Positions 30,222 through 41,002 of a stretch of 64,000 nucleotides of DNA are shown piece by piece. The stretch is from Schizochytrium sp. CCTCC M209059. Lineage: Eukaryota > Sar > Bigyra > Thraustochytrida > Thraustochytriidae. Location: NCBI GenBank assembly GCA_000818945.1, contig KN805375.1:195788-259787 (forward strand), read 5' to 3'. Each line of letters begins with the position of its first letter. Position 1 is the stretch's first letter. The notes under the pieces are model-generated. The model made no database searches. It worked only from the letters and a program-made list of their open reading frames with translations, and had not been told where the DNA came from. A program made the position numbers and the translations under genes.

Positions 30222-30800
30222 ATGTCTGCGGCGCAAGGCGCCGCGGAGGGCGCCACGGAGGGCGCCACGGAGGGCGCCGCGGGAGGACCTGCGGGCGCCA
30301 CGAGCGGCGTCCAAGAGGCCGCGCAGCGACCGACCGATAGTGTGACGGCACTGCAAGATGAGCTCATCAAGCTCGGGCAGGGCCTGGCAACGACGCTAGA
30401 AGACGTGCTGCAAATGCACGCGCCAGAGAATGTGCCAATGCCTCCTCCGGGAGAGGATCCGGCTGTTTTTTATCAGAACTATTGGCAGCGCCAGCGCGAA
30501 AAGTTTGCAACGCGAGGCTTTGAAAATCTAGACGACTCGGCCGCTGTCGATGGCCCCCGTGCCGAGCTCCGGGCCAAGGCGCGTGAAATGGTCGACGTTG
30601 TCCGCTCCGTTGGCATGCTCATGGCTGACAACGGTGTCGATCGCTCCGAAGACGATCAGCTCCGCGAGCTCGAGGCCCTCGGGAAGGAGAATGCTGCTGC
30701 GCACGAAGAGCTCGAGCACGCAGTGGAAGAAGCAAACGTCTTCTTGTCGCGTGTTGCCGACATGCAGCGTCGGGTTGCTGCTGGTGCTCTTGATTTCTAG
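30222..30800 (+). CDS. MED21: Mediator complex subunit 21-like protein
   Basis: Med21 is a small helical subunit that pairs with Med7 in the Mediator middle module. The ATG at 30222 (MSAAQGAAEG) gives 192 aa. An N-terminal Gly/Ala/Thr/Glu repeat (gccacggagg unit) precedes the conserved part. The fold then matches the family in order: TDSVTALQDELIKLGQGLAT (N-terminal helix), a Pro-rich linker, MVDVVRSVGMLMADNGVDRS (the family's 'lIdsLP' position), and a long coiled-coil with LRELEALGKENAAAHEELE and ANVFLSRVADMQRRV. Length and heptad pattern fit Med21. The similarity is modest, so another small coiled-coil protein remains possible. Confidence 0.65.
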   Translation: MSAAQGAAEGATEGATEGAAGGPAGATSGVQEAAQRPTDSVTALQDELIKLGQGLATTLEDVLQMHAPENVPMPPPGEDPAVFYQNYWQRQREKFATRGFENLDDSAAVDGPRAELRAKAREMVDVVRSVGMLMADNGVDRSEDDQLRELEALGKENAAAHEELEHAVEEANVFLSRVADMQRRVAAGALDF

Positions 30801-32069
30801 AGTTACCGACGGACGCCTACATGCTTGACCTTTCTTTGTTATAACTTGCTTTCCTCGCTTGCCACAAAAGTTGACAAAATAAAAAAAATTGATGTTTCAT
30901 ACAATCTGAAAAGCACATTGACAATGCATTGCGATGCATGACACTAGCAGAAAAGAACGATGAGAGAGGTTTGATTTCTTCCATACGTACCATTCCAAAG
31001 GATGTAGTAAGCGTTTGATGCAGCAAGCAAACAAGCAAAATATCATCTTTTCGTTCTTCTCCCATGCTCCTGCACCGTCTGCTTTGGCAGCTGTGAACGT
31101 GCCATCTTCGCTAAAAACCTCCCCAGCCGCGCTATGCGTCCGTGCGCGCTGTTTCGCGAGCGAAACCATGCCCTTTGCAGGCGTAGAGGACCCTACAAAA
31201 GAAACCAAAAAATCTGCTCTGCCAATCTTTCTTCACCTGATCCCCCAACTGATGTGAAAAAGAAAGCGACTTCCCCTCCCAAAAAAAAAAGGGTTGCAGA
31301 TGATGCCTTAGACGCGTTGATCCGGTTCCCGACTCAACCGCGTGTTACACTTGCCAACATCCCCGGCCTGCTTTTCGTTGCTCTGTTGCCAGCCTCACGC
31401 GTTCCGCTGCTCATTATCGACCAGGACGCCCCGCTTCCACGAAGCGCCCCTGTCGGGGAATGCCTCAGAGTGCGCGCAGTCTCGACGCCGTTCCCACGGC
31501 ACGTCCAAGGCATCGAACCACTCCCCCTTATCGCACCCGCCCTATTGGGCGTAACAGGAGTAACCTCCCGGCACCCTCTTCCCCACGCGCGCCGCTTATA
31601 TACACAGGCAGCCCCGCCCAGCCGCCCCGCCTGCTTCGACCGCGGCGCCCTTCGCGCCTCCGCTGCCTTCGCCTCCGCTGCCGCCGCTGCGCCCGCCGGC
31701 GTCGCGGAGGGAGCCCTGCCTGCCTGCCTGCCTGCCTGCGTGCCTGCCCGCCCGCCTCGGAGCCGCCTCCGCCGGCCGCAGCGGCTCCGAGGCGAGGCTT
31801 CGGAGCCGAGCGCGGCGGCGCTGCAGCAGAAAGAGGGCGCAGAGAGGAGCGGGGAAAGAAAAGGAGGAAAGCAGGCGCCACCAGCGGCACGCCGCGGCGA
31901 GACGAGCCAAGCCGGGAAGCGAGCGCAGCAAAAGCGCATCCAGGCAGGCAGGCAGCAGGCAGCAGGCAGGCAGGCAGCAGGCAGCAGGCAGGCAGCAGGA
32001 CAAGGCGCAGCTCCGTCGGTGAGAAAGGCAGGCACAGCCGGGCGCAGAGGGCAGAGAGCGGCGAGCAAG
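30801..32069. other. 1.3-kb spacer, promoter/leader of GLRX5
   Basis: It holds a TATATA at 31597-31602, GCCT repeats at about 31714-31750, and GGCAG/GCAG repeats at 31941-31999 close to the GLRX5 start. Open frames are low-complexity. I see no gene. Confidence 0.55.
31941..31999 (+). repeat. (GCAG/GGCA)n microsatellite
   Basis: Interleaved GGCA and GCAG units lie about 70 nt before the GLRX5 ATG. Confidence 0.85.
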
Positions 32070-32847
32070 ATGCAGCAAGCGACGCGAGCATTGCGCATGG
32101 CGGCGACGCGCAGCGCTGGCCGTCTGGCCTGCGCCGAGGCGCGCGGAGGCAGCAGCAGCAGCGTGCTCCGCATGGGCGCGCTCCGCGCGGCGACCATCCA
32201 GGCGCCCGTCATGGGCGTGCGCGCCTTCAGCGGAAGGCTCTCCGGAGAGGACAGCCACTCGGACTTTGCGCCCGAGTCCAAGGTCGAGATCGAGAGCGTC
32301 GAGGAGTTCATTCAGACCGTAAGTTCTTTTCTGCACATGAACGCGCATCTCTTAGTTATTTTGCACAGCCCGAATGCTAACCTGCAGCGTGCGAATAAAA
32401 AAAACTCAACTGCCATGGATATCAACACAGGCCGTCAAGGAGCACCCCGTGCTGCTCTTCATGAAGGGCAAGCCCACCGCGCCGCAGTGCGGATTTAGCG
32501 CGCAAACCGTTGGCGTTCTCCAGGCCGAGGGCATTGACTTCGCCAGCGCTGATGTGCTTTCGTCGGCCGAGGTCCGCGAGGGCATCAAGAAGTTCTCCAG
32601 CTGGCCTACGATCCCCCAGCTCTACGTTGGCGGCGAATTCGTTGGTGGCTGCGACATCATTAGTAAGTGCTGTCTCGCATCTCGCGCAACCATCCCCAGT
32701 CCATTGGTGTCACTATAGTCGTTATACTCACACGCATTGCTCTCTATTTGATTCCCTTTTTGCACAGCCGAGATGCACAAGTCTGGTGAGCTCAAGGACC
32801 TCCTTGCGCCCTACAAGGCCGAGCAGGACGCGAACGATGAAAAGTGA
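32070..32847 (+). CDS. GLRX5: Mitochondrial monothiol glutaredoxin 5 (3 exons)
   Basis: GLRX5 binds a 2Fe-2S cluster with glutathione and passes it on in mitochondrial Fe-S protein assembly. Exons are 32070-32318, 32431-32662 and 32768-32847, with GT-AG introns in phases 0 and 1; joined, they give 186 aa. The N-terminus (MQQATRALRMAATRSAGRLA) is rich in Arg/Ala/Ser without acids, typical of a mitochondrial presequence. The core shows HPVLLFMKGKPTAPQCGFS, with the CGFS monothiol active site. It continues with TVGVLQAEGI, the cis-Pro motif SWPTIPQLYVGGEFVGGCDI, and a C-terminal helix EMHKSGELKDLLAPYKA. All family landmarks are present. The single-frame extension past 32318 is intron read-through. 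Confidence 0.97.
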
Positions 32848-33762
32848 GCACCCTCATCAATCCCCCTCCCCCTCCCCCTTCCCCCCCCTCATTTTCTCTC
32901 TTTTCTGATGAAGCGCCACGCATAGACGTCGCCTGGCCTTTTGCTGCTCCTCGTTGATGTGAACTTTCTTTTTCTTCTTTCACAAGGATCGAGGGAGTAT
33001 TTCGCGATGTCGAGCTTTTCCTTTTTGCACCACTTGCGTCGAGCGCCACGCCAGTGACATTTCTCAAAGAGACCTGGTCTGAACCGGTTCACGCCACAGG
33101 GTCTCGTTTCAAGCGCAGGAGACGCAACGTCCTTAGCCCCATGCGATTTCGAATCAAAGTAAGCGTCCATGCTCAATTTCGTCCCGTCATTTTCCCGCCA
33201 CGTCTCCGTGCTTGCTGCTATACTTTCTTGTCACGGTAGGCGCTCTTTTTTTGCTTTTATTTTCGGGGGATCGAGGATTTTGTCTTGTCTTGCTTTGTCT
33301 TGTCCCCCCTTTTGTTCTTGCTTGCAGTCAAACACGAATGAATGCCCGCTCTCTTTCATTCTTACTTTGGTCAATCAAGTTTTTTCTCTTGGGCGCGCCC
33401 GTGGGTGCTTGCATTGCCTATCTATCCCTCGCCACGCGCTCTTGAAATTCCGACTGAGCGCGCTAGAATTGTTCTGCTGCTGGCTGGGCTGCTATACTGT
33501 GCTCTCATCTCAACCTAGGCTTGGTAGCAAAAGAAAGAAATATAGTCGATCAAGTGCACTGGATCGAACGGCAAAGATTTTTTTTTTTTGGCCCCATGCC
33601 AGGCTGGAAACTTCATCCACGGAAACAGATCCGATACGCGAGCTCCACGACCAAAGAGAACTTCTTCATCGCGTCGTCACACCCCCTCCCGCCGCGCAAG
33701 GCGTCGTCGCTCCAGAGCTGACCTCGCTCGCGTCCTGCGTTTAGAGAGGGAAGAAAAGCAAG
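32848..33762. other. 0.9-kb spacer
   Basis: Contains a C-rich run (32868-32889), T-rich stretches and poly-T near 33580-33589. It holds the 3' end of GLRX5 and the promoter of calreticulin. I see no coding evidence. Confidence 0.6.
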
Positions 33763-35019
33763 ATGGTCAAGACAGCCGCCAAGATGGTGGCCTCGGCCGT
33801 TGTAGCCGGCGCCCTCGCGGGCTCCGCCCACGGCGAGGTCTTCTTCAAGGAAACCTTCGAGGACGAGGCCTGGCGCGATCGCTGGGTAGACTCCACATGG
33901 AAGGGCGATAGCATGGGCACCTGGGAATGGAGCGCCGGCGAATGGTTCGGAGATGCCGACAAAGACAAGGGCATCCGCACCAAGGACCGCGCTCGCTTCT
34001 ACGGCATCTCCAGCAAGCTCGACAAGCCTTTTAGCAACAAAGACCAGGACCTTGTGGTTCAGTTCAGCGTCAAGAACGAGGGCCGCACCAACAGCTTTTG
34101 CGGCGGCGGCTACATCAAGCTCATGGGATCCGATATTGACCAGGCCAGCTTTGGCGGCGACACGCCCTACAAGATCATGTTTGGTCCGGATCTCTGCGGC
34201 TACGACGTCTCGCGCATCCACACTATCTTCAACTACAAGGGCGAGAACCTTCTCAAAAAGGATGACATCAAGCTTGAATACGGTGACAAGAACGAGTTCA
34301 CGCATCTCTACACTCTTCACGTCAAGCCCGACAACACCTACACCGTCTACCTTGACCTCAATGAAAAGAGCTCGGGTTCCCTCCCCGAGGGCTGGGACAT
34401 GCCCTCAACGACCATCGATGACCCGGAGGACTCCAAGCCCAGCGACTGGGTCGAGGAACCGATGATGCTCGATCCCGATGATGTCAAGCCCGAGGGCTAT
34501 GATGACATTCCTGCCGAGATTGTCGACCTGGAGGCCACCAAGCCCGAAGACTGGGACGATGAGGACGACGGCGAGTGGGAGGCGCCCATGATTCCCAACC
34601 CCGAGTTCAAGGGCCCCTGGGTGCAAAAAAAGATCTCTAACCCGGACTACAAGGGCCCGTGGAAGCCAAAGCAGCTCCCGAACCCGGATTATGACGCCGA
34701 GGCGTACGCCTTTGACGACATTGGTGCTGTCGGCTTTGAGCTCTGGGTCGTTGACAATGGCTCCATCTTTGACAACATCTTTGTGGGTAACGATCTCGAC
34801 GAGGCCTTTGCTTTCGCCAAGGAGACCTTTGAGGTGACCAAGGACGCCGAAAAGGCTGTCAAGGACGAGATTGATGCCAAAAAGGAGGAGGAGGCCAAGG
34901 CCGCCGCCGCTGCCGCGGGCGAAGACGTCGACGAGGACGATTACGCCGAGGATGATGAGCCTGATGAGGAGGCCGAGTTCATTCCTGACGCCGAGATTGC
35001 TGTCGAGAAGGAGCTTTAA
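33763..35019 (+). CDS. CALR: Calreticulin, ER lectin chaperone
   Basis: Calreticulin is a Ca2+-binding ER-lumen chaperone that holds monoglucosylated glycoproteins. The product is 418 aa, the usual length; the start is in an AGCAAGATGG context. A signal peptide (AKMVASAVVAGALAGSAHG) precedes EVFFKETFEDEAWRDRWV. The lectin domain shows GGGYIKLMGSDIDQASFGGD, then YKIMFGPDLCGYD and IHTIFNYKGENLL. The P-domain has three 'DP-DxKPxDW' units (IDDPEDSKPSDW, LDPDDVKPEGYDD, VDLEATKPEDWDDED) and three 'NPxYKGPW'-type units. The C-domain is acidic and ends in EKEL, not HDEL/KDEL. No TM segment is present, so this is calreticulin rather than calnexin. Confidence 0.97.
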   Translation: MVKTAAKMVASAVVAGALAGSAHGEVFFKETFEDEAWRDRWVDSTWKGDSMGTWEWSAGEWFGDADKDKGIRTKDRARFYGISSKLDKPFSNKDQDLVVQFSVKNEGRTNSFCGGGYIKLMGSDIDQASFGGDTPYKIMFGPDLCGYDVSRIHTIFNYKGENLLKKDDIKLEYGDKNEFTHLYTLHVKPDNTYTVYLDLNEKSSGSLPEGWDMPSTTIDDPEDSKPSDWVEEPMMLDPDDVKPEGYDDIPAEIVDLEATKPEDWDDEDDGEWEAPMIPNPEFKGPWVQKKISNPDYKGPWKPKQLPNPDYDAEAYAFDDIGAVGFELWVVDNGSIFDNIFVGNDLDEAFAFAKETFEVTKDAEKAVKDEIDAKKEEEAKAAAAAAGEDVDEDDYAEDDEPDEEAEFIPDAEIAVEKEL

Positions 35020-35351
35020 TTTTTTTCTAAAAGAGACGAGAAGAGAAGTGAAGAAAAGAGAAGCGGGCTGCTGCTTTGTGCAGCGTAGGTTTCCGTGGCA
35101 ATCGTTTTACGAAAATAAAAAACAAAACAAGACCAAGAAAGATAAAACACAGGAAAGGAAGAGAAATTTTCCATCGAAAATTCTTGTTTGATGTTGCTAC
35201 TGTATGATCGGATTTTTCGCTTGGGAGTGTGAATGAGCAAGCATGCGACTTGGGCCAAGCTGCCTGGCAGTAGTTTTGTATACCAGGGTGATAAAGACAA
35301 GAGCTTGCGAGTTGGAATGTCTTCAAAGGGTCGATGGGATGGACTTACTGT
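35020..35351. other. Convergent 3' spacer
   Basis: A/G-rich 3' sequence of calreticulin followed by the 3' end of the NDUFAF7-like gene. No gene. Confidence 0.7.
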
Positions 35352-37271
35352 CTACAACAGGTCCGAATCACTTGGCGGAACAAAGCCTGCAATTTGTATT
35401 TCCGGTGCCGGGGTCGCGCCGCGAGGAGCGCTTGGCGGCACTGCGTACAGAGCCATGGCCTTGTACGACTCACCCATGCCGCGAATCACTTCTTCCGTGT
35501 CTTCGTCAATAAAGTCGCCTTCGACGAGACGCTGAAAAGCCATAAAGATTTCCATCTGCTTCTCCTCATCTGGCTGCGCATGCAAGAGCGTACCAATGCG
35601 CGTCTCAATGCCCATGTTGCGCAAAAAGCTTCCCTGTGTCAATGTCTCTGAGATGCTCACGGGGTTCGACATTTTCGACGCAACTTGCTGAGCCGCATAA
35701 CGCAAAAAGTGAAAGTCCACGTCTGCCGAAAGGTCCACCTCACCGGGCTCCGTGAGCGGATGCACAAACGCATGCTTTTTGATCCCGCGCAGACTGCTTC
35801 GCGCAGCACCGTTATCTCCATAGTCAATCACGAGCGCTGCGCCGCCACACTGTGACAGACACTCGGTAATGTCCTGCATTAAGGCAGCGCCCACTGCACA
35901 CACCTCGATGGCGTCTCCCTCTACCAGACCCTCGTCGCCCTTGCTCGCAGTCTTCTCGTGCAGTGAAAGAAGCATCTTGGTTGCGGGAGTCGGCTTTGTA
36001 GAAAGCACAAAGCGAAAGTGATGCAGCTTGCGCAGCGGTTTTTCAGGATCCACGTCAGCCTCCGCCACCGTCGGGGCCAGTGGCTCCACATCCACAAGTC
36101 GCTCGACCCATTCTTTCTTCTTGTTCACCTCAAATTGGTGCACAGGCAAGGCGTCAAATAACTCCTGAGCGACGACCAGCGTTGGGGTGTCGTTGTTTTG
36201 CTTGCGCACATCGTTAAATTCGCGCATCCACTCTACCTTGACGCTTCTGCTCTCAATGTTGCCACGCTTACCCAGCGTCCCAAACAGAGGTGCACGCATG
36301 GAAAGACGACCTGCTTTGCGAGCAATCTCCCAAACATCATCCATGTGCTTCGCCTGCCCCTGCATGTCCATGCGCTCTTCGTCGCCCGCGCCACTCGCAG
36401 GGGAACTCTTGCGTAAGTCATCGTTCTCGTAGGAAGGCACAGCGGCGCCGCTCGTGAATGTGCAGCGGAGTTTTTTTTGTTGCAAACGCCGAAGCACTGG
36501 ACTTGTCTCAACCATACGCACACCGTCGCCCTTTTGAAGGGCGCGGCAAAAGTCGGGAAAGCTGCTCACGGCGCGCAAAAGGTCGCTCATGAGCGTTCCG
36601 CGTCCCGGGCCCAATTCAACGAGACGCACGGATTCTGGAGAGCCCATGGCCATCCACTGAGAGACGCACCACACTCCAATCAGCTCTCCAAAGACCTGAC
36701 TAATCTCCGGCGAGGTTGTAAAGTCGCCAGCCTTGCCAAAGGCGTCACGCGTCATGTAATATCCGTACTTGGGATGTCCGAGGGCGACCGTCATGAATTC
36801 GCTCATGGATACGGGGCCGCGGGACGAAATGCGAAGTTTCAATTCGTCGACAAGCGGCGTCTTTTCAGACTGTATAGCTTGTTCTCCCGGCGCCAGGGTC
36901 TCGGCTTCCGCGCCGGGCGCGGGCTCCGTTGCCACCGACGGCACGTTCACAAGGCCGGAGCGGTCGATCTCGATGCTGCGGAGTCGCTCTTCCGCACCCT
37001 GGAAGAGTTCCTCGCGGGCCTTTGCTCGCACCCGGACCTCGAGCTCCTCCCCATTCTCCTCGCCTGCATCCTCGCGCAGACCCGGCGGCGACGGCGGCAG
37101 CTCCTGTCTTGACGTCGGCCGCGACGATGACAATGTTGACGGAGGCCTTGGCGGGAACGACGACGACGACGACGACGACGACGAGCACAGAGCGCGTGCG
37201 CGAATACGCGGCGCCCGCGCGTACTTGCCACGAGTCGTCGCCGCCGCCACGAGTCGCGCTGTTGTGGACAT
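35352..37271 (-). CDS. NDUFAF7: NDUFAF7/MidA-type protein arginine methyltransferase (complex I assembly)
   Basis: NDUFAF7 uses SAM to symmetrically dimethylate an Arg of NDUFS2 in the mitochondrial matrix, needed for early complex I assembly. The start chosen is the ATG at 37271 (MSTTARLVAAATTRGKYARA), giving 639 aa with a basic, Ser-rich presequence; an ATG-less extension reaches 37316. The core matches DUF185/MidA: GPVSMSEFMTVALGHPKYGY, FTTSPEISQVFGELIGVW and the SAM motif VELGPGRGTLMSDLLR. Later motifs are VVAQELFDALPVHQFE and AALVIDYGDNG. Family members are about 440 aa; the excess is the long N-terminal region and inserts around the middle (for example the 'GAGDEERMDMQGQ' segment). It is convergent with calreticulin. 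Confidence 0.93.
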   Translation of the reverse strand: MSTTARLVAAATTRGKYARAPRIRARALCSSSSSSSSSFPPRPPSTLSSSRPTSRQELPPSPPGLREDAGEENGEELEVRVRAKAREELFQGAEERLRSIEIDRSGLVNVPSVATEPAPGAEAETLAPGEQAIQSEKTPLVDELKLRISSRGPVSMSEFMTVALGHPKYGYYMTRDAFGKAGDFTTSPEISQVFGELIGVWCVSQWMAMGSPESVRLVELGPGRGTLMSDLLRAVSSFPDFCRALQKGDGVRMVETSPVLRRLQQKKLRCTFTSGAAVPSYENDDLRKSSPASGAGDEERMDMQGQAKHMDDVWEIARKAGRLSMRAPLFGTLGKRGNIESRSVKVEWMREFNDVRKQNNDTPTLVVAQELFDALPVHQFEVNKKKEWVERLVDVEPLAPTVAEADVDPEKPLRKLHHFRFVLSTKPTPATKMLLSLHEKTASKGDEGLVEGDAIEVCAVGAALMQDITECLSQCGGAALVIDYGDNGAARSSLRGIKKHAFVHPLTEPGEVDLSADVDFHFLRYAAQQVASKMSNPVSISETLTQGSFLRNMGIETRIGTLLHAQPDEEKQMEIFMAFQRLVEGDFIDEDTEEVIRGMGESYKAMALYAVPPSAPRGATPAPEIQIAGFVPPSDSDLL

Positions 37272-39496
37272 CGTGATGCGAGGTCTGGCTGGATGAGACG
37301 AGCTGGCGCTAATCACAATATAATATGCTCTGTCATTCTGCCGGGACCGAGAAACTCCACATCATCGTCAACTTTGGTTTCATTCTCACGACCCCATGAA
37401 AAGGCATGGGAGGGTGAACGAAAACCGTTTGGGTCATGCACGGCACAATCTTTGCGGATGCAGCTAGCTAGCTCTCTTGATGGTTTTCAGAATGATGTTG
37501 AGCATGCTCAATGATGATGTCAGAATTTTGGTTGCAGCGACCTTGTCGAGTCTCGCGGGGCGCATTCTGAGAAGTGCACGCACAGGCGGTTGCTGCGGCT
37601 GTGTCTTGGTGGTAGATCCTTGCATGCCTGCGTACAAATGGGACGCGAATTTGCGCACCGACGTTGAGTGCAGTCGTTACTGCTAACGCGGGCGAGAATG
37701 GAGTGAGGATTTCTGTTTTGCAAAAACATGCAAGGAGTGCGCAGGTCGATCAAAAAGCGACGGGGGTTTTAGATGAGCGAGTAATCATAGCGAGGACAAA
37801 AACAGAGGTGATTGGACTCTTCGATTTAGCAGCAAGCGAGTCGCACTGAGCAGCTTGTGTACCTTGACTTTGGCAGTCGTGCTTCGTGAACAATGGCAGA
37901 AGAAGAAGAAGAGCAAAGCTGTGCAGCGAGGAAGTCCGAAAAGATCGAAGCGAGATGCGTGAAGTGAGTGCACCCTTTATATCGTATCAGAAGGGCGACG
38001 TGAGAAGGAGATAGTGGCTATGACGGTGTCAGTGCTTTAATTATTTTTTTTGTGGAAACTCCGGCAAAGTAAACAGCTTTTATGGACTACGAGACTTTCC
38101 AGATTCAACCTCTTTGCTGCTCCCTACTTTGCAGACGGACAAATTGCTTGCCAAGCGAAATCTCGCATTGGCAGGCAGCCTAGTGTCTTGGCGAATGGCG
38201 TCAATAGTCTGCAGTGCGCGGGTAGGCGGGCGTACGTTCGCTCGTTATACTGCTTGGCGCAAAATTTTGCTACTACGATCGGTTTCAAAGCGATTATTGA
38301 AGATAAAGATCAACAAGGATGTCGAGCGCGAATGCTGGCGGCGTGAGTGAGCCACGAAAGGAACAGAGGTCCAGGGCGTAGCTGTGCCCGGCGACTTGTG
38401 ACGAGTCTAGATTTCGCGCTGTCTGACAACAGCAAGCAAGGCCAAGAAGATCGCAGCATTGTTCTGAGCCTGGGGAGTATTTCATGTCTCAGGGTGACAC
38501 TCCATCAAGACATTGGGCTCGATAGATTTACGACACAGTTGTTCTCAGCATTTGTTATTCGAACCTAAAGTTGTCGCCGACAATATCCAGCGTGAGGAGA
38601 GGGCGCAGTCTCCTGCTGGACGTGAGCACGCAAGCTTGCGTTGTCAATCTTCTCTACCATGTACAGACGAAGACGCTGTGCTCGGAGACAAGCCCACGCC
38701 TGTTGCACGACAGCGAAATCGCTAAAGAATGAATCCTCTTCGCCAGCAGGCTTTGACGCACATCTCGCCACGTATTGATGACCAGCTTGTGAATCATCAT
38801 CATCATAATAATGATGAAAAGCTCTTGTTTGGCCTTTTACGATGTTCTTTTCTTTTTCAGACACGTTGCACACAGAGAGACACAAGCATAAGCATAGCCA
38901 CAATGTCCTCCGATTTCAGATGGCGTCTGCTCTCTCTCTCTCTCTCTCTCTCTCTTTTCTTTTCTTGCCTTTTCTTTCCTTTCCTTATCTTTTCTTGTAG
39001 GTCTCCGCATTCGAGAGACGACATCTTCTGCTGTTAAGCTTGCTTGTGCTCTCTTTCCAAAGGCGTTAGGCTTTCCTCCCTCATCTTCCCCCTGCCCAAG
39101 GAGACCTTGCTAATTCCCCCCTCTCGTTGCCCGTTCTCCGCCTTTCACGATGAACGAACCTTTTACGCCTCCACCGTGACGTTGCCTCCACTCAGGCTCG
39201 CAGTGGATGGATGGATGAATGACCGACCATAGATAGGCCTCGCTAGACCAGTGCGCTAGTAAGCTGAGGTGACGCTCTCACCTTGCTCTCATCGTGAATT
39301 TGAAACATGGTGGCAAAACCAGAAGAGTCGTCTCTCCCATCGCTAGACGAGCACTTCTGCCGCGTACGGACGCGACTCGGGGCTGCACGCAAGACACGCC
39401 GACAAGCTGGGCGCTCTCTCCCACGCCTCGCGCGACCTCCGCAAAGCCTCGCTCGCTTGAGGTGCGTGCGAACTACAGCAACTCGTTGCTGTGGTC
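37272..39496. other. 2.2-kb divergent spacer
   Basis: It holds the promoters of the NDUFAF7-like gene (minus) and the Smr-domain gene (plus). A (TC)n run lies at about 38932-38955. An upstream ATG frame (39307-39528) overlaps the Smr gene start in another frame. No gene is supportable; a few short AT-richer frames around 38050-38350 show no domain. Confidence 0.55.
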
Positions 39497-40621
39497 ATGG
39501 AGGAGGACGCCGACCTTGCGCTCGCTAGAAAGCTCGCGGAGGAATGGGCTCGGGAAGAGGAGGCGCGCGAGGCCGCGGATGCCGAGCTGGCGCGCAAACT
39601 GCACGAAGAGTTTGAGCAAGACTCGAAAGCAACGAGTGCAACAGCTCAAACTGAGACCGCGACAACTATGACGACCTCCGCAGCGACAACCTCGATGAGC
39701 GAAACCTCAAGCGAAATGACCGTAGCCGAAGGCATTTTGCAAGAAGAACTCTGTGCGCAGCTGCAGCAGGAACTCGAGGATGCCGCTGCGGCTTTGGCTC
39801 TGCAGCAGGAGGTCTCGGACGCAGACCTTGCGGCGAAGCTGCATGGCGAGCTCAATGCGGAGGAGACCGAAAATGCAATGCAGACCGACCTTTGGCTCGC
39901 GAAGCAGCTGCATGAAGAGCTCAACGTAAGCCGCAGCGAGGCTTTGAGTTTTGCGGCCGCGGTCAAACGCAACGCGACGCCTCCTCAACCTCCGGAACCC
40001 ATGACATCCACAATGAGTGGCTCAGGTCTGCCAAGTGTCAAAGCTTCAACCGACGGCCAACTAGCCCCTCGAGCTCGCCGGCGCAGGTCGAGTCTTCGTG
40101 CGCGCGTGCCACACAACATGACGCCCGCAGACCTGGCCAACGAGCTGCGGTCGTCCAAGACGTCGCTTGCTCATGCGCGTTTTCTACGCACGAGTGCACT
40201 TTCAAAACTTAGCCGATTGCACTTGATGGAACCTGGCGTCCGTGCGTCGCGCGAGGCCGAGGCAAACGAAGCCATGGCGCATGCTGCAAGTGTGATTTTT
40301 GCCCACAACAATGAGGACTTGGCGAGCGCGGTTCTGAGCCGCGCGCGGAGGCTGCCGCTTGTCAAGGTCGATTTTCACTACCTGCTCCTCCATGAGGCGC
40401 TCGACAGGCTCGAGGCCTTGCTGCAGCTTGCGAGGTCTCTTTTTTGGGACACGGTGGAGATCGTTTGTGGCGCGGGCCTCAATTCTGCCAACAAGCAAGC
40501 GCGGATTGGACCAAAAATTCGCCTTCGTCTTGAGCAACTTCGACGCCAACGCATTTATGTACGCAAGTTCTGTGATCATGGGAACGGCAATTTTGAAGTT
40601 GCGGTCTTGCATGCCTCCTAA
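39497..40621 (+). CDS. DUF1771-Smr domain protein with four MIU-like N-terminal motifs
   Basis: The ATG at 39497 (MEEDADLALARKLAEEW) gives 374 aa. An in-frame TGA lies about 45 nt upstream. Residues 1-155 contain four copies of an acidic 'D-x-x-L-A-x-x-L-x-x-E' motif: ADLALARKLAEEWAREE, DAELARKLHEEFEQ, DADLAAKLHGELNAEE and DLWLAKQLHEELNV. This matches the MIU pattern that binds ubiquitin. The C-terminal part has a DUF1771-like helix (ASREAEANEAMAHAASVIFA) and an Smr domain: VDFHYLLLHEALDRLEALL, then VEIVCGAGLNSANKQARIGP and IRLRLEQLRRQRI. Smr domains are nucleic-acid nicking or binding modules; the usual D-x-H loop is VDFHY here. In the glycine loop, G-x-G is VCGAG. A role linking ubiquitin to RNA or DNA handling, as in N4BP2/Cue2-type proteins, is inference. 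Confidence 0.85.
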   Translation: MEEDADLALARKLAEEWAREEEAREAADAELARKLHEEFEQDSKATSATAQTETATTMTTSAATTSMSETSSEMTVAEGILQEELCAQLQQELEDAAAALALQQEVSDADLAAKLHGELNAEETENAMQTDLWLAKQLHEELNVSRSEALSFAAAVKRNATPPQPPEPMTSTMSGSGLPSVKASTDGQLAPRARRRRSSLRARVPHNMTPADLANELRSSKTSLAHARFLRTSALSKLSRLHLMEPGVRASREAEANEAMAHAASVIFAHNNEDLASAVLSRARRLPLVKVDFHYLLLHEALDRLEALLQLARSLFWDTVEIVCGAGLNSANKQARIGPKIRLRLEQLRRQRIYVRKFCDHGNGNFEVAVLHAS

Positions 40622-41002
40622 ATTGGAGAACATGCCTGACGGCGTTGCACCGACGCGCTGATCTTCTCTTTCCCTTTCTTCCCTCTACTTTTTCTTTGCT
40701 TTTCTTCCTATTCTTGTCGTTGGTAGGGGCGGTATAGCGCATGAGTGACAACGCACACGTTTGCCAAACATTTGTGTATCATAGCAAAAGAGTGATAACT
40801 AGCTTAGCTTTCTTACGAGAGGACGATGCGACTGGCTTTTGTTGACAAATCAATCAGAGTGAGGACAAAGAAAAAAGAAAATGAAAAAGGGACCACGGGA
40901 AAGTGCGAGTCGTCTCCGTATCGATCAAGAAAAACACGCACACATGCAGACAAAGTGCAGATATAACGCACAGAGCTCTTCTGCTGATCAGCACCTACCT
41001 CT
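40622..41002. other. Convergent 3' spacer
   Basis: T-rich then A-rich sequence between two convergent genes. No gene. Confidence 0.7.

Noticed and set aside
31134..32498. 454-aa frame covering GLRX5 exon 1
   Set aside because: It uses leader repeats and reads through the first intron. The CGFS part needs the spliced model.
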